Shown here one piece after another: positions 10,261 to 19,271 of a DNA stretch of 25,256 bases. The stretch lies in contig JAKOGH010000847.1 in NCBI GenBank assembly GCA_024811115.1, forward strand, positions 1-25,256, read 5' to 3'. How positions within the stretch are numbered: position 1 is the first letter of the stretch; every line of letters starts with the position of its first letter. A program made the position numbers and the translations under genes. The stretch comes from Terana coerulea (taxonomy: Eukaryota > Basidiomycota > Agaricomycetes > Polyporales > Phanerochaetaceae). The notes beneath the pieces are model-generated. The model was not told the origin of the DNA. It saw only the letters and a program-made list of their open reading frames with translations, and searched no databases.

Positions 10261-10881
10261 TTAACTTGAGAGTTCGACCGGTGTCGACTTCGTGACTATA
10301 ACGCTCGGCAACACATCTGTAGCAACCTCTGCACTCGGATGTTCCAGCGTATCCTTAATCTTCTCCTCCTCCTCGCTCAGACTTTCCAGCTCCTGCTCGC
10401 CCAGCTGCTCCAGCAGCCTCTCCATCCTGCCGTAATCCAGTCTGAGTTCGGCGTACTCTGCCCGCAGCCTCTGGTTCTCCTGGCGCAGCACAGGCTCCTC
10501 CGCAGCCCGCCGCCGCACCTCCGCGCCGTTCGTCTTCACGTCCTTGAGCGCGAGGATCGCGTTGAGGCCCGTCAACTTGCGCACCTCCTCCTCCAGCGCC
10601 CGCACCCGCACCTCGTACGCCTTGCGCACCACCGCGAGCCCGTCGCGCACCTGGCCCTCCGCGCGCGCGGCGCGCTCGAGCAGCGCGTCGTTCTCCTTCG
10701 AGACGTCCGAGGCGTGCGCGGACGCCTTGTGGTACATCTCCCGGAAGAGCTCGCGGTCCTTCTCCGCGTCGGTCTTGCGCCGCTGCAGCTCCTCGTTCGT
10801 CGCCCGGAGCTGCTCGAGCGAGACCTCCCACTCGGGCTTCGCAAGCGGCAGCGCCGCTGAGGGTTCGAGAGTTACGCTCAT
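10261..10881 (-). CDS. Small coiled-coil protein, 206 aa, single exon
   Basis: An intronless frame from the ATG at 10881 to the stop at 10261. Residues about 15-175 are almost wholly heptad-patterned and charged (for example LEQLRATNEELQRRKTDAEK and RMERLLEQLGEQELESLSEE), predicting a long alpha-helical coiled coil with no transmembrane segment. The tail is acidic then Val/Thr-rich. GC content is very high in the middle (about 10480-10760), with codons nearly all ending in G or C, which also opens long opposite-strand frames that I regard as shadows. I do not recognise a family; roles in cytoskeleton or complex scaffolding are possible but not shown. Its 3' end faces the LINE-split coiled-coil gene; the two show no obvious relation beyond both being coiled coils. 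Confidence 0.75.
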   Translation of the reverse strand: MSVTLEPSAALPLAKPEWEVSLEQLRATNEELQRRKTDAEKDRELFREMYHKASAHASDVSKENDALLERAARAEGQVRDGLAVVRKAYEVRVRALEEEVRKLTGLNAILALKDVKTNGAEVRRRAAEEPVLRQENQRLRAEYAELRLDYGRMERLLEQLGEQELESLSEEEEKIKDTLEHPSAEVATDVLPSVIVTKSTPVELSS

Positions 10882-11396
10882 GCTGGCTGAGTGAACCGTA
10901 GTACTACAGATGTGTTGATGAGGTGTGATGAGGCCGATAGCTCAAGCGGTTGGCAGACTCTGGGAATGACAAGTTACGGTTGAGTTGCTGCCCAAAGGTC
11001 GCAGATATAGTCCGGAGGATACATACGGTGCAGTTGAGGGTGTCAGCTAAGGACTATGCAAGAGTAAGGCTTGGGAAGACGGAGGACGTATGATTGTTCT
11101 GCGAGAAACATCCCGGGCAAACTCGTCGTCACTGCACGGAAAGAGACAGCAGCTCGCTGCGTCATAGAGTAAGCGCCTTTAAGCGCGTCATAATGATCCG
11201 TTGATAGAGCGCTCCGAGATGATGGAAACATATCCTGGTCCGCCTTGGTAAAGTTGGTTCATCTTGCTTGGTTTGACAAACTGATAATATTAGGCGATAT
11301 CCTGTCATAAAATACACAGCAGGAATCTTAAGCACTAAAACCATACATCTGAATCTAGGCGTACAGCGGTATCATATATTCAAGGCGTTTCTCCAT
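10882..11396. other. Region between small coiled-coil gene and ORC1 3' end
   Basis: Holds the upstream region of the - strand coiled-coil gene and the 3' flank of ORC1, which is transcribed in the same direction. AT-rich near 11270-11370. A tRNA A-box-like string near 10938-10953 does not fold into a tRNA. Nothing else supported. Confidence 0.45.
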
Positions 11397-14300
11397 TTAG
11401 GGCCCGCCTGCATCGCCAAGCACTCGCTCCACCTCGGCGTGCTCCAAGTTCAGGATGACCCGCCGGTCGTCTGCATGCTTCCTCATAGCAGCCGGTCCGT
11501 CCTCGCAGACGACGGCCCGCGAGGCAGCGAGAGTCTCCAGCACTATGCTCAGCTCTTCCCGAGTCAGGCGCCGCCTCCCTGCGTCGCTGTCGGCCAGGAC
11601 GTCAACATGTAGGAGGTGTTGGTGCTGGATCTGACAAACATCAGTGTCGTCAGATTACGCAATGCGTTTACACGGCGAAGGACTTACGTCACCCCACTTG
11701 ATCTCTTCCACGCCTTCCCGCTTGATGCACCGGAGAAGGGAGGCAAGCAGCAGCTTCTCATGGAAGGCAAGCTCTTTCAAAAATTGCGCCGTAGGGCTGT
11801 TCTGCATCTCCTTCAGCACCTTTTTCACGTCGTCCATCCGCGCCGTGCGCCGGTCTTTCTGAACCAGCTCCACAGCTCGTCTAGACCAAAGGTGTAAGGA
11901 ACGAGCGAAGGACAGTAAGCGAATGATGGTTGCTGACCTGCAGTAGTCAAGCACTCTCCTGGCGTCGCCGCTGATGGAGGACACCTTCATCGCCGCGAAT
12001 TTGGTCGCATCGGCCGTGATGACGTCGGGCGTACCTTCCGGCAAGCCTTCTTTGACGCTCGCAAGTCTTGACTGCACGATCTTCTCGAGCTGCGGTGTGG
12101 TATACGGTTGGAAGTTGATGCGTGGTCATGCCTGAGCACCGCCTGGTCAGCGAACGTCTCCGAACGAGGAAACGAGACGGGCTCACCAAGCCGACTGCGC
12201 ACGCGCCCGGACATGACCCGCTCCGGGAGGTCCATGGTATTCGCGACTGCAAGCACAACAAGCTTCGAACCGACCAGCGTCGGCCAGTTGAAAAAGTTGT
12301 ACACCACGTCCTGCCTGGTTGTCATCAGCTGGTCGAGCTCGTCCATCAGAATCACACTGCAGGAATGACACGACGAGCGTCAGATATCTAAGACAGAGAA
12401 AAGTGACACAACACGTACCAAGCATGACTCCCTGGACCCATACGTTCGCCCTTGCCGAAATGCTTCGTGAGCTGCTTCAGCGCTTCCTTCGGGGTAATCT
12501 TCAGGTGTCCTTCGCGTGAAGCGTCATGCCCGGAAATTGCTTCCCATAAAAGACCATACGCCGCAGAAGGCTCAGGTATCCGGAGGCCATTGATCTCGAC
12601 GTAGGTGAAAGGATTGGTTTCCTGGATGTAAGAAATCCGTTAGCATATAGGAGGAAGATATCATGTATGGGAGTACTGACGTTCTGTTCTGCCATACGTT
12701 TCAGTTCCCGCACGACAGCGTGTACGGTGGCTGTCTTGCCGGTGCCTGGTACCCCTGAGATGTCTGAGAGCAGTGCGTTAGTCGAACAGCAATGGAAATA
12801 GCACAAATGAAATACATACAGATACACCCACCACTTCCCTCATCCAACAGCTCTTCCACGCTCCTCAAGACCTTCGCATACTCCTCTTCGCGGCACGGTA
12901 AACGATGGGCCTCAGGCCTTGACGCAACATGCAACGCATGCATCGCCCGCAGCCACGGGTCTTCTGGCAGGTTCACCAAGTCCAAGTCAAGCACGTCGGC
13001 TTGTGGTGGCGGCCGAATAGCAAGCGTCCGCGTCTTCTTGCGCGAGGCTCGGGCCCTGAGTGCCGCTTTGGAGTGCGGCGTCGGCGCAGCGGCAGATGCG
13101 CCTGGCGCACGTTTCTTCCGAGGCGTGCTGAACTGGTTCGTACTTCGGCCCCGTCCTTTACGGCGGGAAGGTGTTCTGGTGAGGAAACCCGAGGGATCGG
13201 AGTCCCCGGCTGCTTCATCTTCTTCGGAGGTGACGCCGTCGCTGACGGACTGCTCGCTTTCGTGTGGTTCTGCGCCGGCTTGCTCTTCATATTCATCACT
13301 GCCCTCGACTGAAGACTCTTCTATAGGCGAGCGTGATCGTCGGGGAGACGCTGCAACCTTTCCGCGGCCGCGTCCTTGTTTCAAAGCCGCCAGGAGAGGA
13401 AGCTCGTCTTCGCTCTGTTCTTCGTCCGACGACGCTGGCCCAGCGTTCTCCGCAACGTCGTCGACGTTCCAGGTGCGCCTTGTCTTCTGAGGCTTTGTCT
13501 CCGACGTGCTGTGCTTTCTCTTGCGCGAGGTTGGCTTGGAAGGTCCGGCTTTCTTGCTGCCGCCGTCATCTTCCTCCTCGATGTCGCTGAGGCCAGGAGC
13601 ACGAACTTCGTCGTATCCTTCGCGTACACGTGGTTTCTTTGGCGTGAAAGGTGTCTCGCCCGGAGTCACGTCCCAGTGATCACTACCTTCCCAGAAGTTC
13701 GACGTCTTCAGTGCTTCGTCGCGGAACTTGGTCCCATTGGAACTCGTAGTAGAGATTACGACGCGGGTGGATTGCGGAGAGACAACAGAACGTGTTCTCT
13801 AGCTTCATCTCGTTGGATAAAAGTGTGAATGCGAATGGTTCAGACGCACCATCTAGGCTTGCTTCGCTCTCCGTACTTGAAACAACCGTGCAGCGACCGA
13901 GGATGGCTGCAGGAGACACGATACTGGAGCCAGATAGTTGGTAGTACACCTCATTCTACAGGCACGGTCAGCACGTAAAAGAGAATAGGATGTAGTTGGC
14001 CCACCTCGAGAGCTTGCCGCGGAGGCCGATGCATCGCCAACTCCGAGGGTCTCGAAAACCAGTGCACTCGCACATTTGTCCATCTTTCCTTTCCATCTTC
14101 GACGACCTTCCACATGGAGATGATGACTGCAGCAGAAGGCTTCCTGTTCGCTGTCTCCACCAGCACCGTGTCGCCGACTCTGAACTCTACGAGGTCGAGG
14201 TTCGACTTCGCGGCCTTCCCGTAGACGCGTTTCTCTCTCTTGATGCTGCTAGCGCCGCGCGTGTATGCGTCAATAAACCGCGTTTCCAGTGTTAATTCAT

Positions 14301-14472
14301 CTTCTTCAAGCTTCTCAAACTGCGATTCAGTGAGGTCTCGGCGTACAACTGTCTTCTGCACGTGTACTGGCGGGCCTGTCGTGACCGTCGCGAAGTCGTC
14401 CCGCAAGGAGCTGTCGACGACGATGGGCTGGCCTCTTCGAGACCGTCGTGGAGATGTTTGCGGCGCAGGCAT
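11397..14472 (-). CDS. ORC1: Origin recognition complex subunit 1 (BAH + AAA+ + winged helix)
   Basis: Large ATPase subunit of the complex that marks replication origins and loads MCM with Cdc6. Exons: 14472-14005, 13955-12820, 12763-12681, 12621-12419, 12356-12187, 12131-11938, 11880-11688, 11630-11397; about 892 residues. BAH domain at about residues 95-235 ([10 protein letters not shown]...NEVYYQLSG...AAILGRC). A basic/acidic disordered linker of about 300 residues follows. Walker A is [11 protein letters not shown] (about 537-547), interrupted just upstream by intron 2; Walker B is [10 protein letters not shown] (about 630); the sensor-1 region reads [13 protein letters not shown]; then [11 protein letters not shown]. 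The C-terminus ([19 protein letters not shown]) is the winged-helix end. Start chosen at the ATG opening [11 protein letters not shown]. Two +1 frame breaks are needed: near 13715-13730 in the post-BAH linker and near 12121-12127 after intron 5. Identity is certain; integrity is not. Confidence 0.95.
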
Positions 14473-14937
14473 AGCAGGAAGTAGAGATGCACACCGCGAA
14501 AGGGAGAGTGTTGGTGGTGATGGTGGTCGACCCAGGAAGAGAACAACGCGGCCACCTGAGAAGGCATGACCGTGACGCCGTGATTGGACATCTGCATCAA
14601 ACGCCACAAAGCTGCCGCACTTAATCCGGCCAACTCCCCAAAGCATCTACATGACATATAGGTCCTTCTGTTCGGTCCTATTTGCTCCAAGTCAAGGAGA
14701 ACATTTTGTAGGAGAGCATTTACCAGTACTGAAGGCACGGAGAAACAATGACGCATAAATTGCATGGCAAACTTGAATGAATTCATGATATTGATAGGTA
14801 TTAGGGATATCGATTAAAGCGATTCAACGTTGAACAGTGGTGCAGTGCATGAAAACGTAGAGTAGTTTATGAGAATATGAGTCACAGACTGGGAGTCGCA
14901 AGGGTCGTCGTCATATATATCCATATGGATCGGTACC
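14473..14937. other. Region between ORC1 start and WPGY gene stop
   Basis: Presumed ORC1 promoter and 3' flank of the WPGY gene, both on the - strand. Related sequence, shortened, lies between the two duplicated genes at about 17533-17859. Some GGT/GTG-rich repeats occur near 14512-14530. No conserved promoter element stands out. Confidence 0.45.
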
Positions 14938-15671
14938 TCAGGAGTCGGGAATCGAGAGTGGCCTGCTCCTAGTAACTTGGGCTGAGGCAAGGACCGGCTG
15001 CCAAGTCGCGTATGCGACTCGACGCAATTCGATAAGCCATAGTCGGTCAAATGAGACCGCAGAAACGGCCCAATGAGGTTCAGTGCAAGCCTTACCGTGC
15101 TGCTCCTGCGACAAGAGACGGCGTTCAGGAACGTGAACACTGGAAGGGAAACTGCCCAAGGTGACGTACTTTTAAGCAGTCCTCGACTGCATTGGCTACC
15201 TCGAAGGCATATGTCGATCTCTCCCACCGCAAATAGTTGTGGTTATTCACGGTATCCTGTTTGTAGCCGGGCCACTATGCAAGGTATCAAATAAGTGACC
15301 ACGAAGTGATGGGTAGACCGATCGCTTACGCGTAGATAAATGTGTCGGCTGTGATCGCCCTCAAACTGGAATCTCTCGGAGGGGTCGTCCATAGTACATG
15401 GTAACGAACCAAACGCAAACGCATCTTTCAAACGAATGCCGCTGTGTTGGACGCCGTCAACAGTGCGGGTAAACGTGATGCGTGCAGGCGGAGTTCTTTG
15501 GTCGCCGGCGACGCAATATTGGTCTTTGTGCACCTTCTGAGGAACAACGACGCCCGGCAGGTCGAGTCCCTGGAGGCTTGCATCCATGAACGTATGGTAT
15601 TCCTCTTGGACGGGCTGAAGTTGCTGCCGTCGAGCTTGAGCCTGAGGAGCGCCGGGATAGCGATTGATCAT
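14938..15671 (-). CDS. Uncharacterised WPGY-motif protein, 204 aa (copy A)
   Basis: Three exons: 15671-15330, 15274-15170, 15105-14938; introns of 55 and 64 nt with GTAAGC and GTACGT donors, all phase 0, giving 204 residues. The N-terminal half has FMDASLQGLDLPGVVVPQ; the middle has GIRLKDAF followed by a Trp-Pro-Gly-Tyr motif that opens exon 2; then a helix with YAFEVANAVEDCLK; exon 3 has FDRLWLIELRRVAYATWQPV. There is no signal peptide or membrane segment. I recall WPGY-bearing small proteins of this sort as lineage-specific, uncharacterised agaricomycete families, but cannot name one. A paralogue at 17860-18607 shares all splice positions and the key motifs, which supports this gene model strongly. 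Function unknown. Confidence 0.8.
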
Positions 15672-16105
15672 GGTGGCGGAGCGTAGGCTGGTGTGTAGTC
15701 GAGAGATGGGGTCGGGAAGAGCGATTCTGTAGATTCGAAAAAGATGTGGTTATAGCCCATATTTATGGCCTTCGTTGCCCGAGCTGGTGACCATTTCTTC
15801 GTAGGCAGTGCCTAAGGGACGAAAGGCTTCAACAACCCGGCCCCATACCTTGGCATTTTAGCGTAGCCAAATGTCAGAGCGCCGTTTGATTAGCATAATG
15901 ATTTGAATACTCGCCAGGCACTTAGACCTTTGCACCAGCACAAGAGGCGCCTCGCTTTGTTCCGGCAGGACCAACTTCGGACTAAGATGGGACACCCGCA
16001 GACAAAGTCATGAAAGACAAAAGGCGGCAGAGGGACAAAGCACGGGACCACCGCTGATCCTAGAAATCTGCCATTCCAAGACCGGAGTGCTAAACGCGGA
16101 CGCGT
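15672..16105. other. WPGY gene A upstream region and spacer between the duplicated blocks
   Basis: To about 15880 it is recognisably related to 18608-18883. From about 15881 to 16105 it matches nothing else in the window and shows no gene, transposon end or RNA gene; it is the junction between the tandem copies. Confidence 0.5.
15750..15770 (-). promoter_or_regulatory. TATA-like element of WPGY gene copy A
   Basis: On the - strand CATAAATA lies about 90 bases before the ATG at 15671. The paralogue has TATATA at about the same distance (18704-18709), so the spacing is conserved even though the sequence is not. Confidence 0.4.
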
Positions 16106-17532
16106 GAGATATCTGGGCAGGACATAGTATTAGTCGAGAAGGAATAGGGTATGATTTAAGTGGGGCACATACAGATACTAGATATACCCGCCGCTTCCCT
16201 CGTCTAGAGGTACTTCCACGCTTCTCAAAGCCTTCCCATACTCCTCTTCACGATGTGGTAGTCGATGGGCCCCACAAGCCACCTATAAACGCGATAAGCA
16301 GCGCATAGGTGGCCAGCAGCCGTAGACCCTCCGGCAGATTCCCCCAGTCCAAGTGGTACCCACCCGTCTGCGGCGCCGGCCGGCCGGACAGCGAACGTTC
16401 TTGTCTCTATGGGCAACGCTCGAACTTGCAATGCTGTGTTGGAATGGGTGGTGGCTTCGTTGCTGAAGGACGGTTCATTTGCGTCTGCGTCGGTGTCGTC
16501 AGGCTCTTCGTATTCGCCACTGTGCTCGGCCACGCCCTCCGGCATAAATGAGCGCAATCTCTGGGAACGTGATGTCAGTATCCTTTCTTCGCTTGTGCCT
16601 TCGCTCCGAAGATGGCCTCAGAAGGCGCTCGTCCTCGCTTTGTTCTTCATCGGACAACATAGCCCCAGCCCTCTCTGTGCCTTTATCGACGTTCCTTTCG
16701 TGCTCTGTTGTCGGGAGCTTTGCGTCTGATATGCTGCGCTTTCTCCTGCGCGACGTCGGTTTAGCAGACCCTGCTTCGTCGTCGAGGCCATCATTTCTTC
16801 CTCGACATCGCTGGGACCAGGGGCGCATACATCCTCATAGCCTTCGCGGACAGGAGGCTCCTCCAATGCAAGAAGTGTCTCGCATGGTGTCATGTCCTAA
16901 TGATACTAGTTGCCATTCCAGAAGTTCAAGGTCTTCAGAGCTTCTTCGGAGCCTGTCCTAGTGGAACTTGTGGTAAAGACTGGGAGACGAGTGCATCGCA
17001 AAAATAGAGAAGAGATGGCTTGCTGGCTTCACATCAAAATACGACGGCATGCATACAGACGTTGCACGCACCATATGGGCCTGCTCCGCTTTCAGCATCT
17101 GAAGTCACTGCACGATGGCCCAAGATGGCTGCAGGTTACACGATGCTAGATCCAGATGGCACAAAAAGTACCCCACTCTAGAGATACATCCAGCATACAC
17201 AATCAAATAGATGATAGCTTGCGCACCTCGATTCCGCCGAGCCTCGGAGGCGTCTGATGTTTCGCCAACTCTGAGCATCTCGAAAAATAGTTCACTCGCG
17301 CGTTCATCCACTGCTCGTCTCCTCCCTAAAGCACCCCATAGAGAGAGAGTCCAAAAATATCACCGCTTGGCTGTGTCTCCCAGTGCCGTGCCACCAACTT
17401 TGGACCTCCACAAAGTCGAACTTCGAATGCGCAGGCCTGTCGCGACCGTCGCAAAGCTACCTTGCGGCAAGCTGCCCACAGCGAAAGGCTGGACTCGTGT
17501 GACTGTCGTGAAGACTACTATGGAGCGCTCAT
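16106..17532 (-). pseudogene. Decayed duplicate of the ORC1 5' half (BAH and linker only)
   Basis: Aligns with ORC1 exons 1-2, intron 1 and intron 2. The equivalent start ATG survives at 17532 but is followed by M-S-A-P-stop. The BAH part is still readable (NARVNYFSRCSELAKHQ versus ORC1 [17 protein letters not shown]) and intron 1 keeps its 49-nt length and GT-AG ends (17226-17178). Further stops include a TAA in the BAH region (about 17140) and two near 16903-16912 within the NFWNGN stretch. MTPCETL...PPVREGYEDVCAPGPSDVEEE near 16800-16893 matches the ORC1 linker. Intron 2 and its CTAAT branch region are also recognisable, but the AAA+ ATPase is absent. It cannot make a working Orc1; a transcript is possible but not shown. 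Confidence 0.88.
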
Positions 17533-17859
17533 GACGGAAAGTAGAAGAATGTACCGCCAGAAGGAGTGTCCGAATGGTGGTGGTGGTTGACTCGAAAGGG
17601 AACGCTGAAACAAGCCCGGCCACCAAAGAAGGTTTGATGCTGTGATGAGACATCAAACGCCACGAAGCCGCCGCCATCCAATTGAACGTCTCCTACTGGT
17701 GCTCACCGATAGAATAGTTCCGTCAACTCATTGTTGTATTAGGTTCAGAGAACTGAGAAAACCAGCGTGTCGACTCGGGCGCGCGGAGGCAAGGACGACT
17801 GGTACATAGCATACTTAGATGTAAACGGCAAGCTATGCACGATGAGCGACGCCAAATAC

Positions 17860-18607
17860 TTAACCGTCCCGACGTGCAAACACATCTAACACACTCTCCT
17901 GCTGGGGACGGAGGCAAAGGACCGGCTGCCACACTCTGTTTGCAAGTTGGCGGAGTTCGACAAGCCATAATTGGTCAAATGGCACCATAGGGATGGCCCA
18001 ATTGGGTTCGCTACAAGTCTTGTTACGCAGTTCCTGTATAAAAAATTGTTCTGAGAAGGGGGAAGACGGCAGAAGCTGTGGGAGCAGGTACCTTCATGCA
18101 ATCAACAACCGCAGCAGCCGCCTCAAAGGCGTACGTGAACCTCTCCCGCCCTGTGAAGCCGAACGTTTTTGAGAATTCCCGTTTGTATCCCGGCCACTAC
18201 GCAGGACATCGTATGAGCCCTCATGAGCTAGCATGTGGCGAACGTCTCACTCACACAGATGTAGAAAGACCTATAGACATCATGGTCGAGATAAAATTTC
18301 TCGAAGGGGTCATCGAGACACCCTGCTGCGTCTTCTGCCGTGAAGGCATCTTTGAGACGCATGCCGCTGTACTTGACGCCGTTAATAGTTCTGGTAAATT
18401 TGATGCAGGGGTCGGAATTTGCGGACCACCAAGACTGAAGGCGCAATCTTCACTTCCGTATATGTACACCGCTTGAGGGACAACCAGGCCCGGTAATTCC
18501 AGCCCCTGGAGACTCGCGTCCATGAATGTATGGTACTCCTCCTGGGCGGACCGCACTTGTTGTCGTACAGGGTGAGCTTGGGAAGCGCTTAGAGAGCGAT
18601 CTGTCAT
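17860..18607 (-). pseudogene. WPGY-motif paralogue (copy B), one frame break in exon 1
   Basis: Exons 18607-18255, 18196-18092 and 18033-17860 match copy A exactly in splice position and phase; introns are GTGAGT...GTAG (58 nt) and GTACCT...ACAG (58 nt). Conserved landmarks: EEYHTFMDASLQGLELPG, RLKDAF, Trp-Pro-Gly-Tyr at the start of exon 2, TYAFEAAAAV, and FDQLWLVELRQLANRVWQPV in exon 3. The only lesion is a missing base near 18404, between the PTPA and IKFTRT segments. With that base the protein would be about 210 residues. The contrast with the neighbouring ORC1 fragment, which has many lesions, suggests that this gene was under selection until recently or still is, and that the break may be a sequence error. 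Function unknown. Confidence 0.65.
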
Positions 18608-18701
18608 GCCGACGAAGTGTGGAGTGGCAGATAGTCGAGAGATAGAGATGAAGGGTCACGTAATCGAGAGAAAGGTATGGTTAGATCAATTTCCGCCCCT
18701 G

Positions 18702-18710
18702 TGTATATAC
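18702..18710 (-). promoter_or_regulatory. TATA box of WPGY paralogue copy B
   Basis: TATATA at 18704-18709, about 100 bases upstream of the ATG at 18607, matching the position of the TATA-like element in copy A. Confidence 0.45.
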
Positions 18711-19271
18711 TTCCGCTGCCACAGCCGGTGGCCACCTCTTGATGCATATAGCTTGATGGACCATGCCAAAACGGATCGGGTATATTGACAAGCAGGCCAC
18801 TTACCTCGGTATCATCATCTTGCCGTCTGGTTGCAATTAACATCTGAGCTGTAGAAGACGTTTGGTTAATAAAATGTCAGAGGGCCTCTCGATGCAGTGT
18901 GTTAAACTCACGATTCGCTTACTTTCTGGGTCAGTACGAGGGGTACTTGGCTGTGATTTTGCAGGAACAGCTCTAACAGACGACGGATGGCCTGGGGTCA
19001 AAGGTGTAATAGACGAAAGGCCACGAAGGGGTTGCGAACGTGCTAATCCTGGAAGTATACTTCCAGAGCTACAAAACAAGGGATGATGAGGAAAGACTCA
19101 CGGGATGTGACGAAACCGCAACCAAGCTCTTGTGGTCAAGCGACGAGCGAGATATACAAGATGATCGCATGTTGAAAGGCAAGGTGACGACGAAGTTCGT
19201 TACATTGGGTACAGTTTCAAAGACGCACGCCGTTGCCAAGCTTGGGTTAACTACAGAAGTAACAACAACCT
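18711..19271. other. Region between duplicated block B and the deaminase gene
   Basis: The first ~170 bases are related to the upstream region of copy A. The rest holds the 3' flank of the deaminase gene. Short open frames exist (for example 19040-19273 +), none recognisable. It contains the 18-bp palindrome at 19049-19066. Confidence 0.4.
19049..19066. repeat. Perfect 18-bp palindrome
   Basis: CTGGAAGTATACTTCCAG is identical to its reverse complement with no spacer. It lies between two - strand genes. It could be a dimeric transcription-factor site; no factor is assigned. Confidence 0.7.

Larger units (their letters stand above)
12756..15880. repeat. Segmental duplication, copy A (ORC1 5' half + WPGY gene)
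   Basis: This stretch aligns in order and orientation with about 16106-18883: same gene order, same intron positions, and shared flanks (ACATCTCA versus ATATCTCA at the left edge; AAATGTCAGAG at 15869-15879 and 18872-18882 at the right edge). Identity is moderate, so the duplication is old. Boundaries were judged by eye. Confidence 0.8.
16106..18883. repeat. Segmental duplication, copy B (degenerate ORC1 5' half + WPGY paralogue)
   Basis: Counterpart of 12756-15880, about 350 bp shorter through many small deletions. Homology at the left edge stops about eight bases into the equivalent of ORC1 exon 3, just before Walker A. Confidence 0.8.

Noticed and set aside
10339..10860. 173-residue + strand frame opposite the small coiled-coil gene
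   Set aside because: It is a Leu/Arg/His-rich shadow created by high GC3 on the opposite strand.
10930..11005. Possible tRNA gene (TAGCTCAAGCGGTTGG resembles an A box)
   Set aside because: No matching B box (GGTTCNANNCC), and the acceptor and anticodon arms do not pair.
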